Shown here one piece after another: positions 41,734 through 50,657 of a stretch of DNA of 64,000 nt. The notes below the pieces were generated by a model. That model was not told the origin of the DNA, did not search any database, and worked only from the letters and a program-made list of their open reading frames with translations. Made by a program: the position numbers and the translations under genes. Source of the DNA: Amycolatopsis lexingtonensis (GTDB lineage Bacteria; Actinomycetota; Actinomycetes; Mycobacteriales; Pseudonocardiaceae); contig NZ_JADBEG010000001.1 in NCBI RefSeq assembly GCF_014873755.1, positions 4,714,501 to 4,778,500 on the forward strand, read 5' to 3'. How positions within the stretch are numbered: the first letter of the stretch is position 1; each line of letters begins with the position of its first letter.

Positions 41734-42144
41734 TCAGTCTTCGCCGCGCGGAGGCACTCCGGGCTCGCGCCCGTCCTCCAGGATCTCCTTGAGCCCGAGC
41801 GCGATCGCCTTGGCCGCGCGGGCCCGCCGGTCGAACTCCCGGCGCAGGTCGCGCGGCGCCAGCGCACGGGGCGCGCCCGCCGCGTCGGCGGGGGTCGCCC
41901 GCAGGAAGTAGTGCAGCAGAGTGCCGTCGAGCACCGGCTCGAGCCAGACTTCCATCGTACCGACGAGCGCGCCCTGAACGGTCCAGCGCAGGCCCTTGTC
42001 CCCCCGGTCGGTGTAGACCTCCAGGACCAGGTCCGGCCAGTAGCGCGTCCAGGACCGGGAGTCGGCGAAGACGGCGGCCACGGTGGACGGCGGAACGGCG
42101 AGGAACGTCTCGTCGACGATGTCGAGTGAGGGTGGCGCGTTCAC
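41734..42144 (-). CDS. SRPBCC-like polyketide cyclase/dehydrase family protein
   Basis: A 136-residue START-fold protein (DETFLAVPPSTVAAVFADSRSWTRYWPDLVLEVYTD, then LRWTVQGALVGTMEVWLEP). It is shorter and diverged from the SRPBCC gene at 40466. It corresponds to the gene before fadD15 in mycobacteria. Ligand and function unknown. Eleven bases separate its end from the metallophosphoesterase start, so they are probably one transcript, divergent from fadD15. Confidence 0.82.
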   Translation of the reverse strand: MNAPPSLDIVDETFLAVPPSTVAAVFADSRSWTRYWPDLVLEVYTDRGDKGLRWTVQGALVGTMEVWLEPVLDGTLLHYFLRATPADAAGAPRALAPRDLRREFDRRARAAKAIALGLKEILEDGREPGVPPRGED

Positions 42145-42271
42145 GTGCGAAGAATGTCACGCCCTCGCCGTGCGGCGGCGATCAGCATGGTCTTAAGGTG
42201 CTCACCACGCTAAGTTGACTGGCGGGTAACAGCGGTGTCGCCTGCCGCACGCGTTGAACACGGAGGTCCAC

Positions 42272-44068
42272 GTGCGCGAATACAGCGCTCCCGCCGGCAA
42301 GCCGGTGGCCGACGACGAGAACATGTCCGATGTCGTCTGGGCGAACGCCGAGCGGTTCTCCGACGTGGTGAGCTTCCGCCGCCAGGTCGAGGGCAGCTGG
42401 CTGGACGTGACCGCCAAGGAGTTCGCCGCCCAGGTGCTGGCGGTCGCCAAGGGCATGGCCAAGGCCGGGATCGGCCGCGGCGACCGCGTCGCGATCATGT
42501 CGAAGACCCGCTACGAGTGGACGCTGATCGACTTCGCGATCTGGGCGGCCGGCGCGGTCACCGTCCCGATCTACGACACGTCCTCGCCCGAACAGGTGTA
42601 CTGGATCCTCTCCGACTCGGCCGCCAAGGGCGTGTTCGTCGAGACCGACGGCCACGCCGGCGCGGTCGGGGAAATCCGGGACCGGCTCACCGAGCTGGAC
42701 CACACGTGGCAGATCGAGGGCGACTCCCCCGCCGTCGAGGAGCTGGCCGCGCTGGGCGCTTCGCTGTCCGACGACGAGCTGCACGAGCGCCGCCGCGAGG
42801 TGAGCGCGGACGAGCTCGCCACGATCGTCTACACCTCGGGCACCACCGGCCGCCCCAAGGGCGTCGAGCTGACCCACCGCAACCTGCTGGCCGAGATCCG
42901 CGCCGACATCGAGGCGTTCCCGCAGCTGATGGAGCAGGGCAACTCGCTGCTGTGCTTCCTGCCGCTGGCGCACGTGCTGGCCCGCGCGATCGCGGTGACC
43001 GCGCTCACCGCCCGCGTCACCCTCGGGCACACGCCGGACGTCAAGAACCTAGTCGCCGACCTGGGCACGTTCCGGCCGACGTTCGTGGTCGCGGTGCCGC
43101 GCGTGTTCGAGAAGGTCTACAACTCGGCGAAGCAGAAGGCCCACAGCGAGGGCAAGGGCAAGATCTTCGACGCCGCCGAAGCGGTCGCGGTCGAGTACAG
43201 CCAGGCGCAGGACACGGGCGGCGCCGGGCTCGGCCTCAAGCTGAAGCACCTGGTGTTCGACAAGCTCGTCTACGGCAAGCTGCGCGCGGCCCTCGGCGGC
43301 CGCTGCGTCGCGGCGGTGTCCGGCGGCGCCCCGCTCGGCGCGCGGCTGGCGCACTTCTTCCGCGGCATCGGCGTCCCGGTGTTCGAGGGCTACGGCCTGA
43401 CCGAGACGTCCGCGGCGGCGAACGTCAACACCCAGACGGCGTTCCGCGTCGGCACGGTCGGCAAGCCGGTCAACGGCACGTCGGTCCGCATCGCCGACGA
43501 CGGCGAGGTCATGCTCAAGGGCGACGTCGTGTTCCGGGCGTACTACAACAACCCGGAGGCGACGAAGGAAGCGCTCACCGACGGCTGGTTCCACACCGGC
43601 GACCTCGGCGAGCTCGACTCCGACGGCTTCCTGAAGATCACCGGCCGCAAGAAGGAGATCATCGTGACGGCGGGCGGCAAGAACGTCGCCCCGTCCGGTC
43701 TCGAGGACACGATCAAGGCGGCCCCGCTGGTCAGCCAGGCCATGGTGGTCGGCGACCAGCGCCCGTTCATCGCGGCGCTGGTCACGGTCGACGAGGAGTA
43801 CTTCCCGGCGTGGAAGTCCCAGCACGGCAAGCCCGCCGCGGCCACGGTCGCCGAGCTGGCCACCGACGCCGACCTGCTCGCCGAGATCCAGGCGGCGGTG
43901 GACGAGGCGAACAAGCAGGTGTCCAAGGCCGAGGCGATCAAGAAGTTCACGGTGCTGGCCAACGACTTCACCGAGCAGGGCGGCGAGATCACGCCGAGCC
44001 TGAAGCTTAAGCGCAACGTGGTCTCGAAGAACTACGCCAACGCCATCGAAGGCCTGTACAAGAAGTAA
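42272..44068 (+). CDS. fadD15: Long-chain fatty-acid-CoA ligase
   Basis: An adenylate-forming enzyme of 598 residues. The AMP-binding signature IVYTSGTTGRPKGVELTHRN, the aromatic/Glu motif FEGYGLTETSAAANVN and the C-terminal TGRKKEIIVTAGGKNVAPSGLED are all present. Length with the 40-residue insert and context (neighbouring SRPBCC, ArsA-like, RNase AS genes) match FadD15 (Rv2187). It activates long-chain fatty acids to acyl-CoA. I place the start at GTG 42272 because GGAGG lies five bases before; TTG 42254 is upstream of that site. The stop codon is the first part of a 27-base-arm palindrome. Confidence 0.92.
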   Translation: MREYSAPAGKPVADDENMSDVVWANAERFSDVVSFRRQVEGSWLDVTAKEFAAQVLAVAKGMAKAGIGRGDRVAIMSKTRYEWTLIDFAIWAAGAVTVPIYDTSSPEQVYWILSDSAAKGVFVETDGHAGAVGEIRDRLTELDHTWQIEGDSPAVEELAALGASLSDDELHERRREVSADELATIVYTSGTTGRPKGVELTHRNLLAEIRADIEAFPQLMEQGNSLLCFLPLAHVLARAIAVTALTARVTLGHTPDVKNLVADLGTFRPTFVVAVPRVFEKVYNSAKQKAHSEGKGKIFDAAEAVAVEYSQAQDTGGAGLGLKLKHLVFDKLVYGKLRAALGGRCVAAVSGGAPLGARLAHFFRGIGVPVFEGYGLTETSAAANVNTQTAFRVGTVGKPVNGTSVRIADDGEVMLKGDVVFRAYYNNPEATKEALTDGWFHTGDLGELDSDGFLKITGRKKEIIVTAGGKNVAPSGLEDTIKAAPLVSQAMVVGDQRPFIAALVTVDEEYFPAWKSQHGKPAAATVAELATDADLLAEIQAAVDEANKQVSKAEAIKKFTVLANDFTEQGGEITPSLKLKRNVVSKNYANAIEGLYKK

Positions 44069-44126
44069 AAGCCGTGAATGCCACATTGAGGGACTTAGTG
44101 TCCCTCAATGTGGCATTCACGGCTTT
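44068..44126. terminator. 27-base-arm perfect palindrome, family A copy 2
   Basis: Bases 44068-44094 are the exact reverse complement of 44100-44126 with a five-base loop (TTAGT). The left arm starts with the last base of the fadD15 TAA, the right arm ends on the first base of the stop codon of the beta-glucosidase gene. So the element fills the whole convergent gap and can terminate both. The core CCGTGAATGCCACAT and GAGGGACT is shared with 5851-5903. Confidence 0.9.
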
Positions 44127-45490
44127 CACGACGTGCGCTGGGCCGTGATGAAGTCGCGGTACCAGCGGTAGCTCGCCCGCGGGGTGCGGGCTTGCGTCTC
44201 GTAGTCCACGTGCACCAGGCCGAACCGGTGCTTGTAGCCGTGGGCCCACTCGAAGTTGTCCAGCAGAGACCAGCAGAAGTACCCCCGCAGGTCGACGCCG
44301 GCCGCCGCGGCCGTGCGGGCCGCCTCGATGTGCTCGGTCAGGAACGTGATGCGCTCGTAGTCGGCGAAGTCGCTGCGGTCCGGGTAGACGCAGCCGTTCT
44401 CCGTGACGTACACCGGGGGCAGCTCCGGGTAGCGGTTGTGCAGGCCCACCAGCGCCTCGGTCAGCCCCTCCGGCTCCACCGGCCAGCCCATGCCCGTGCG
44501 CGGGACGTCCGGCAGCTGCGAGGTGTCCACGCCGATGTCGGCCACCGTGCGGCGGGCCGGGTCCGGTTCGCGGTGGGGGGCGTCCGCGACGTGCAGGCGG
44601 TAGTAGTAGTTGACGCCCAGGTAGTCCAGGGGCTGGCCGATCGTCCCCAGGTCGCCGTCGCGGCGGAAGGCGAAGTCCGAGGCGCCGCTGAACATCGCCG
44701 CCAGGCCCGGGGCGTAGCGGCCGCCGAAGAGCGGGTCGGTGAACTGGCGGCGCAGCAGCGTGTCCTGGCGGGCGGCCGCCGCCGCGTCCGAAGCCGACGC
44801 GGACACCGGGACCACGGGCGACTGGTTGAGGACGATGCCGAACTGGTGGTGCGGGGGTGCCTGCCCGCGCATCGCCCGCACCGCCAGGCCGTGGCCGAGC
44901 AGCAGGTGGTGGGCCGCGGCGAGGGCACCGTCCCCCTCCTTCGCGCCGGGGGCGTGGCGGCCCTCGCCGTAGCCCGCGACCGCGCACGGGTACGGCTCGT
45001 TCAGCGTCGTCCAGTGCTCGACCAGGTCGCCGAGCTCCGCGTGGACGAGGGACGCGTAGTCGGCGAACCGGAACGCCGTGTCGCGGGAGCGCCAGCCGCC
45101 TTCGTCCTCCAGTGCCTGCGGCAGGTCCCAGTGGTAGAGCGTCAGGAACGGCTCGATCCCCTTCTCCCGCAGCCCTTCCACGAGCCGCCGGTAGAAGTCG
45201 AGCCCGCGGCGTTCGACGCGGCCGCGGCCGGAGGGCTGCACGCGGGGCCACGACACCGAGAACCGGTAGGCGTCCACGCCGAGGCCGGCGAGCAGGGCGA
45301 GGTCCTGCGGCCAGCGGTGGTAGTGGTCCGCCGCCGGTTCGCCGGTGTCGCCGCCGGCCACCGCGCCGGGAACCGCGGCGAAGGTGTCCCAGATGGACGG
45401 TCCGCGGCCGTCCGCGGTGGTGGCGCCTTCGATCTGGAACGCCGAAGTGGCGACACCCCAGCGGAAGCCGGGCGGGAAACTGGTGGTCAC
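44126..45490 (-). CDS. GH1 beta-glucosidase
   Basis: A 454-residue glycoside hydrolase family 1 enzyme: FPPGFRWGVATSAFQIEGA opening motif, acid/base Glu165 in TTLNEP, nucleophile Glu364 in YVTENG. No signal peptide, so it acts in the cytoplasm on imported cellobiose or other beta-glucosides. It is the last gene of the binding protein-permease-permease operon, 16 bases after the second permease. GTG start with GGAG upstream. A divergent LacI regulator and a CebR-like operator sit at the operon head. Confidence 0.93.
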   Translation of the reverse strand: MTTSFPPGFRWGVATSAFQIEGATTADGRGPSIWDTFAAVPGAVAGGDTGEPAADHYHRWPQDLALLAGLGVDAYRFSVSWPRVQPSGRGRVERRGLDFYRRLVEGLREKGIEPFLTLYHWDLPQALEDEGGWRSRDTAFRFADYASLVHAELGDLVEHWTTLNEPYPCAVAGYGEGRHAPGAKEGDGALAAAHHLLLGHGLAVRAMRGQAPPHHQFGIVLNQSPVVPVSASASDAAAAARQDTLLRRQFTDPLFGGRYAPGLAAMFSGASDFAFRRDGDLGTIGQPLDYLGVNYYYRLHVADAPHREPDPARRTVADIGVDTSQLPDVPRTGMGWPVEPEGLTEALVGLHNRYPELPPVYVTENGCVYPDRSDFADYERITFLTEHIEAARTAAAAGVDLRGYFCWSLLDNFEWAHGYKHRFGLVHVDYETQARTPRASYRWYRDFITAQRTS

Positions 45491-45506
45491 GGTGGTCTCC
45501 GGGAGG

Positions 45507-46394
45507 TCAGCCCTTGAGCGCGCCCTGCATGATGCCGCCGACGATCTGGCGGCCGAACAGCAGGAACACGAGGAGGACGGGGACGGTGCCGATGGTCGCG
45601 GCGGTGAGCACGAGCGTGTAGTCGGTGGTGTAGCCACTGGCCAGGCTGGACAGTGCCGTCTGGACGGTCGGGTTCTCCGGCACCAGCACCACCAGCGGCC
45701 AGAAGAAGTCGTTCCACGCCTGCATGAACGTGAACAGCCCGAGCACCGCCGCGGCCGGGCGGGCGGCGGGCAGCGCCACGTGCCAGAACAGCCGCAGCGA
45801 GCCGCAGCCGTCCATCCGGCCGGCTTCCAGGAGTTCCAGCGGGAGCGCGCGTTCGAAGTACTGGCGCATGAAGAACACGCCGAACGCGGTGACGAGCCCG
45901 GGCACGATCACCGCCTGCAGCTGCCCGGCCCAGCCGAAGTCGGCCATCATCATGTAGAGCGGGACGACGCCGAGCTCGGTCGGGATCGCCTGGGTGGCGA
46001 CCACAAGCAGCAGCAGGAACGTCCGCCCGCGGAACTTCAGCTTGGCGAAGGCGAACCCGGCGAGCGTCGAGAACAGCACCACGGACACGGTGATCGTGCC
46101 CGCGACGATCAGCGAGTTCCCCAGCGCCAGCGCGAAGTTCGTCTCGTCGAAGACGCGGGCGATGTTCTCGAACAGGTGCCCGCCGGGCACCAGCACCGGC
46201 GGCACGCTCCCGACCGCCTCCGTCGTCTGCGACGAGACGACGAACGACCAGTACACGGGGAACGCCGACCCGGCGAGGATCGCGATCAGCGCGGCGTAGG
46301 TCCACGGGCTCGCGATCCGCTTCCCGATGCGCCGGATCCGGCCGGGCGCCGCGTCCGGCGGCGCCGGTGCGGCCGGCGTCAGCACGGTGGTCAT
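45507..46394 (-). CDS. Carbohydrate ABC transporter permease, MalG/CebG type
   Basis: A 295-residue inner-membrane permease with six segments and the EAA loop (LELLEAGRMDGCGSLRLFWHVALPAARPA). N-terminal cytoplasmic part is Pro/Ala-rich. It follows the MalF-type permease by nine bases. The ATPase subunit is not in the cluster; as in Streptomyces, a shared MsiK-like ATPase elsewhere probably serves. Substrate inferred as cellobiose or another beta-glucoside from the neighbouring hydrolase. Confidence 0.9.
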   Translation of the reverse strand: MTTVLTPAAPAPPDAAPGRIRRIGKRIASPWTYAALIAILAGSAFPVYWSFVVSSQTTEAVGSVPPVLVPGGHLFENIARVFDETNFALALGNSLIVAGTITVSVVLFSTLAGFAFAKLKFRGRTFLLLLVVATQAIPTELGVVPLYMMMADFGWAGQLQAVIVPGLVTAFGVFFMRQYFERALPLELLEAGRMDGCGSLRLFWHVALPAARPAAAVLGLFTFMQAWNDFFWPLVVLVPENPTVQTALSSLASGYTTDYTLVLTAATIGTVPVLLVFLLFGRQIVGGIMQGALKG

Positions 46395-46403
46395 GTCCGC
46401 TCC

Positions 46404-47324
46404 TCAGTCCGTTTGGATGCGCCGGGTGACCAGGTACGACACGCCCGCGACGAGCATCGTGGCCACGGCCAGGATCAGCGCGATCGCCGAGCTGTAGCCG
46501 AAGTCGTACTTGGTGAAGCCCTGCTCGTAGAGGTAGAGCGCGGCGGTCTGGAACTGCCGGTCCGAGCCGCCGGTGGCGGCCGCCGTGCCCGGGTTGAACA
46601 GCAGCGGCTCGGCGAGCAGCCGCATGTTGCCGGTCGTCGCGATCACCGTCGAAAAGATGATCTGCGGCCGCAGCAGCGGCACGGTGATCCGCCAGAACTG
46701 CTGCCACCCGCGGGCGCCGTCGAGCGTCGCGGCTTCGTACATGGTCGACGGGATCGCCTGCATCGACGCCAGGAAGATCAGCGCGTGGTAGCCGGTCCAG
46801 CGCCACACCACCATCGCCGCGATGGCGGTGTGGGAGCTGGCCGTGCCGGCCTGCCAGTCGACCTGGCCGGCGCCGAACCAGCTCAGCACCCAGTTCACCA
46901 GGCCGAAGTCCCGGCCGAACAGCTGCGCGAAGATGATCGTCACCGCCGCCACCGAGGTGATGTTCGGCAGGATCATCCCCATCCGGAACAGCGTCCGGCC
47001 GCGCAGCCTGCGGTTGAGCAGGTGCGCGATGCCGAGCGCGAACAGGATCTGCGGGATCGTGGTCAGCAGCCACAGGCTGACCGTGTTCCCCATCGAGTTC
47101 CAGAAGTACGGGTCGTGGAACAGCAGCTGCTCGTAGTTGCCGAACCCGATGAACTGCGCGCCTTCGGCGTCGAGCAGGTTCCGCTTCTGCAGCGACACGA
47201 ACGCCGTGTACAGCAGCGGGAACAACCCGAAGACGCCGAAGATCAGGAAGTACGGGCTGATGAAGCCGAACGGCGACAGCTTGACGTCCCACTTGTGCCG
47301 CCGGTCGGCCCAGGTGAGTGCCAT
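46404..47324 (-). CDS. Carbohydrate ABC transporter permease, MalF/CebF type
   Basis: A 306-residue permease with about six segments and the EAA loop (TMYEAATLDGARGWQQFWRITVPLLRPQI). It starts with ATG overlapping the binding-protein stop by one base (TAATG), so the two are coupled. It pairs with the MalG-type permease that follows. Confidence 0.9.
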   Translation of the reverse strand: MALTWADRRHKWDVKLSPFGFISPYFLIFGVFGLFPLLYTAFVSLQKRNLLDAEGAQFIGFGNYEQLLFHDPYFWNSMGNTVSLWLLTTIPQILFALGIAHLLNRRLRGRTLFRMGMILPNITSVAAVTIIFAQLFGRDFGLVNWVLSWFGAGQVDWQAGTASSHTAIAAMVVWRWTGYHALIFLASMQAIPSTMYEAATLDGARGWQQFWRITVPLLRPQIIFSTVIATTGNMRLLAEPLLFNPGTAAATGGSDRQFQTAALYLYEQGFTKYDFGYSSAIALILAVATMLVAGVSYLVTRRIQTD

Positions 47325-48589
47325 TACTTCAGCTTCGCCACGTCACCGACCAGCTGCTGCCACGCCGCCGCGCCGTCCTGCTTGCCCTGCTCGACGCGCT
47401 GCATCGCGTTGCCGAACTCGGTCTGGACGTCGCCGGCCTTGGGGCCCTGGTACTGCGGGTTCAGCTTCTTCGCCGCGTCGGTGAACACCTTGCCGACGGG
47501 AGCGTTGTTGAAGAACGGGTTGGTGTAGCCGGTGATCTTCGGGTCGTCGTAGAGCGACGGCGTCGAGGGCAGCAGGCCCTTGCTGGTGAAGACCTTCGCC
47601 TGCTGCTCGGGCGCGGTCAGCCAGGCGGCGAGCTCGGCGGCTTCCTTGGTGTGCTTGCCCTGCTTCGGGATGGTCAGGTACGAGCCGCCCCAGTTGCCGC
47701 CCCCGCCGGGCACGGTCGCGACGTCCCACTTGCCCGCGGTGTCCGGGGCCTGGTCCTTGATCTTGGTCATCATCCAGGCCGGGCAGGTGACCGTGGCGAA
47801 CTGGCCCTGGGTGAAGCCGGTGTTCCAGGTCGGCGTGCTGTAGAGCAGGCCGGCGGAGAGGTTCGCCTTGACCGCGTCGACGACCTGGTCCCAGCCGGTG
47901 CGCAGCGCCGGGTTGCTGTCGACGACGAGCTGGTCGTTCTGGTCGTAGTAGCCAACGGGTGCCTGGCCGAAGATCGCGTTGAGCACGGTCGGGCCGCCGT
48001 CCATGAACTTGACGCCGTTGGGCGCCTTGGCCTGGAAGCGCTTGCCGGTCTCGAAGAACGCCTGCCAGGTGGGCCAGAGCGCGGAGACGGCGTCGCGGTC
48101 GGCGGGCAGCTGGGCCTTCTCGAACAGGTCGCGGCGGTAGCAGATGGCCAGGCCGCCGACGTCGGTGCCGTAGCCGATCTGCTGCCCGCCCTTGGCCAGC
48201 GACGCCGACCACTTCCAGCTCAGCCAGCGGTCCTTGAGCTTGTCCCCGCCGACGGTGTTGAGGTCGACGAACTTGTCCGGGGTCGCCTTGAACTGGGCGA
48301 CGTAGCCGGTGTCGATCGCTTCGATGTCGGCGGCGCCGCCCCCGGTTGCCAGGTGCGCGGCGAGGTTCTTGTGGTGGTCGGAGTAGGACGCGGTCCGCTC
48401 GGTGATCTCGATACCGGGGTGCGCGGCCTGGTACTCCTTGATCAGGTCGGTGTAGCCGAAGTTGCCGAACAGGCCGAGGCTCAGCTTCACTGTCCCGCCG
48501 GCCGCGTCACCGCTCCCGCAGGCGCTCAAGGCGGTGACAGCGGCGCAGACGACCGCCAAGACGAGTCGGGGTGTCGTTTTCGGGCGCAT
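47324..48589 (-). CDS. Extracellular sugar-binding lipoprotein of an ABC transporter
   Basis: A 421-residue solute-binding protein. A lipoprotein signal with lipobox LSAC (ALSACGSG, Cys at about residue 24) precedes a family 1 binding domain with YSDHHKNLAAHLATGGGAADIEAID. It captures a sugar, most likely cellobiose or another beta-glucoside, at the membrane face. It heads the operon; ATG at 48589 follows GGAG. An operator matching CebR lies 47-60 bases upstream. Confidence 0.9.
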   Translation of the reverse strand: MRPKTTPRLVLAVVCAAVTALSACGSGDAAGGTVKLSLGLFGNFGYTDLIKEYQAAHPGIEITERTASYSDHHKNLAAHLATGGGAADIEAIDTGYVAQFKATPDKFVDLNTVGGDKLKDRWLSWKWSASLAKGGQQIGYGTDVGGLAICYRRDLFEKAQLPADRDAVSALWPTWQAFFETGKRFQAKAPNGVKFMDGGPTVLNAIFGQAPVGYYDQNDQLVVDSNPALRTGWDQVVDAVKANLSAGLLYSTPTWNTGFTQGQFATVTCPAWMMTKIKDQAPDTAGKWDVATVPGGGGNWGGSYLTIPKQGKHTKEAAELAAWLTAPEQQAKVFTSKGLLPSTPSLYDDPKITGYTNPFFNNAPVGKVFTDAAKKLNPQYQGPKAGDVQTEFGNAMQRVEQGKQDGAAAWQQLVGDVAKLK

Positions 48590-48635
48590 GAGATCTCCGT
48601 TGTTCTGCGGGCCGGTCGGAAAACGCGGGACCCAT

Positions 48636-48649
48636 GAGAGCGCTCCCAA
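48636..48649 (-). promoter_or_regulatory. CebR-like operator of the sugar operon
   Basis: TGAGAGCGCTCCCA differs at one position from the 14-base CebR operator of Streptomyces (TGGGAGCGCTCCCA). It lies 47-60 bases before the binding-protein start. CebR sites control cellobiose uptake and are relieved by cellobiose, so this is strong support for beta-glucoside control here. Confidence 0.8.
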
Positions 48650-48720
48650 GCCGCGTTCGTCAAGTAACGAAAAGATAACGCACCTCGGCGTTTACGCTGC
48701 CTGAGATCATGTGCTACAGA

Positions 48721-48734
48721 TGTAACCGGTTACA
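48721..48734 (+). promoter_or_regulatory. Second LacI-type palindrome before the regulator gene
   Basis: TGTAACCGGTTACA is a perfect 14-base palindrome with the CG centre usual for LacI-family sites. It lies 15 bases before the ATG of the LacI-type gene. It differs clearly from the CebR-like site 72 bases away, so either the local LacI protein binds this one and another protein binds the other, or one protein recognises both. Confidence 0.65.
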
Positions 48735-48749
48735 ACAACGGAGGTCAGC

Positions 48750-49787
48750 ATGGTCACGGCCCGCGAGATCGCGCAGCTCTGCGGGGTTTCCGTCGCGACC
48801 GTCTCGCGGGTGTTCAACCGCCCCGCGACGGTCAGCGAGGCGACCCGCACCCACGTCGAGCGGGTCGCCCGGGAACTCGACTTTTCGCCGAACGAGTCGG
48901 CGCGGGCGCTGTCGCGGCAGCGCTCGGCGATGGTCGGGCTGGTCTGGGACACCGACCACCGGCGGCCCGGCTGGCGGCACCCGTTCCTGCAGGACCTGTT
49001 GCTGGGCCTCAAGTCCGCGCTCAGCTCGCACGGCTACCACCTGCTGCTGCTCGCCACGAGCGACGACGCCCGCAACCGCCACCCCGGGGTGTCGCTGGCC
49101 GACCCGGTCGGGTACGTCGGGATGACCCGGCGCCACCACCTGGCCGGGCTGGTGCTCATCGACAGCGGGACCGACGCCGAAGCGTTCGGCACGTTCGCCC
49201 AGTCCGGGCTGCCGTGCGTCGCGGTGGACGTGGCGCTCTCCGGCCCGCGGGCGACCTACGTGACCTCGGACAACGCCGCCGGCGCCGCCGAAGCCGTCCG
49301 GCACCTGGCCGCCCTCGGGCACCGGCGGATCGCCACGATCACCGGCCCGCGCGGCAACGCGCCCGCCGCCGCCCGCACCGAGGGCTACCGGCGCGGCCTG
49401 GCCGAGGCGGGGCTGCCGCTGCGCGAGGACTACGTGGTGACCGGGGACTTCTACCGCGAGAGCGGCTTCGTCGGCATGCGCCGGCTCCTGGCACGCAAGG
49501 ATCCGCCGACGGCGGTGTTCGCGGCCAGCGACGAGATGGCGGTCGGCGCCCTGCTGGCCGCCCGCGCGGCCGGCCTGCGGGTGCCGGACGACCTGGCGGT
49601 GGTGGGGTTCGACGACATCGAGGTGGCGTCCCTGGTGGACCCGGCGCTGACGACGGTGGCCCAGGACAAACCGGGCTTCGGCACGGCGGCGGCCGGCGCG
49701 CTGCTGGCGATGATCGAGAACGTGGGCGCGCCGGAACCGGTGCGGCTGCCGACGAAACTGGTCATCCGCGACTCCTGCGGCGCCTGA
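48750..49787 (+). CDS. LacI family transcriptional regulator
   Basis: A 345-residue repressor. An N-terminal helix-turn-helix TAREIAQLCGVSVATVSRVFN and hinge helix (PNESARALSRQRS) precede a periplasmic-binding-type sugar domain. It is divergent from the beta-glucoside uptake operon and very probably controls it in response to the imported sugar. ATG at 48750 follows GGAGG. Two different palindromes lie in the shared promoter region. Confidence 0.9.
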   Translation: MVTAREIAQLCGVSVATVSRVFNRPATVSEATRTHVERVARELDFSPNESARALSRQRSAMVGLVWDTDHRRPGWRHPFLQDLLLGLKSALSSHGYHLLLLATSDDARNRHPGVSLADPVGYVGMTRRHHLAGLVLIDSGTDAEAFGTFAQSGLPCVAVDVALSGPRATYVTSDNAAGAAEAVRHLAALGHRRIATITGPRGNAPAAARTEGYRRGLAEAGLPLREDYVVTGDFYRESGFVGMRRLLARKDPPTAVFAASDEMAVGALLAARAAGLRVPDDLAVVGFDDIEVASLVDPALTTVAQDKPGFGTAAAGALLAMIENVGAPEPVRLPTKLVIRDSCGA

Positions 49788-49790
49788 ACC

Positions 49791-50657
49791 TCAGCGGTAC
49801 TCGGTGCGGATTTCGTCGAGGACGCGCTGTGCTTCGGCGGCTTCGCGGCCGCTCGCGCGGGCGAGGGTGACGAGCGTCTTCCACAGCGCCCAGCCGCGGC
49901 CGCGGGCCCACGTGGCGTCGTCGATCGCCAGCCGCTCGCGGAACACCTCGCGGCCGTCGGTGGTCAGCAGCGTCCACGCGATGGCCACGTCACAGGCCGG
50001 ATCGCCGGCGCCGCAGCTGCCGAAGTCGATGACCGCGGCCAGTTTTCCGTGGTGCAGCAACAGGTTTCCCGCGGCGACGTCGCCGTGGAACCAGCGCGGC
50101 ACGCCGTCCCACCGCGCGTCGAGCGCGACCTGCCAGATTTTGCCGGTCAGGCCGTCGAGCCGGTGCCGGACCAGCTCGTCGTAGGTGCGCAGGGTGTCGC
50201 CGCGGAACCAGTTGTGCTTGCCCGGCCCGGGCGCGCCGGCCGGGTCGACGTCCTGCAGCGCGGCCAGGAACCCGGCCAGGTCGGCGGCGAACGCGACGGG
50301 GTCGGCGATCCGGTCCGCCCTCGCCTGCTCTCCGTCGAGCCACGGGAGGATCGACCACGGGAACGGGTAGTCCGCGCCGGGTTTTCCTTCCGCCAGCGGG
50401 ACGGGGATCGGCAGCGGCAGCCGGGGCGCGAGCACCGGGAGCCAGCGTTGTTCCTTGTCCACGGACAAGGCGTACTCGGCCGCGCTGGGCAGCCGCGCCG
50501 ACATCGTGTCGCCGAGGTGGAAGGTCCGGTTGTCCCAGCCGCCGTTCGCCACCGGCCGCACCGCGAGCCCCGCCCACTGCGGGAACTGCTCGGCGACGAG
50601 CTGCCGGACCTGGTCGGCGGTGACTTCGATGCGCTGGGGCGGCGGCCCGAGGCTCAT
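49791..50657 (-). CDS. Aminoglycoside phosphotransferase (APH) family protein
   Basis: A 288-residue kinase-like protein: WDNRTFHLGDTMSARLP in the nucleotide lobe, the Brenner motif WFHGDVAAGNLLLHHGKLAAVIDFGSCGAGDPACDVA with catalytic Asp and metal-binding residues. It resembles the YcbJ/MphB-like group widespread in actinomycetes; antibiotic phosphorylation is possible but unproven. Its start overlaps the stop of the monooxygenase gene by four bases, so both are co-expressed. Confidence 0.85.
   Translation of the reverse strand: MSLGPPPQRIEVTADQVRQLVAEQFPQWAGLAVRPVANGGWDNRTFHLGDTMSARLPSAAEYALSVDKEQRWLPVLAPRLPLPIPVPLAEGKPGADYPFPWSILPWLDGEQARADRIADPVAFAADLAGFLAALQDVDPAGAPGPGKHNWFRGDTLRTYDELVRHRLDGLTGKIWQVALDARWDGVPRWFHGDVAAGNLLLHHGKLAAVIDFGSCGAGDPACDVAIAWTLLTTDGREVFRERLAIDDATWARGRGWALWKTLVTLARASGREAAEAQRVLDEIRTEYR

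Noticed and set aside
42215..42220. TTGACT as a -35 element for fadD15
   Set aside because: No convincing -10 lies 16-19 bases downstream, so it was not listed as a promoter.
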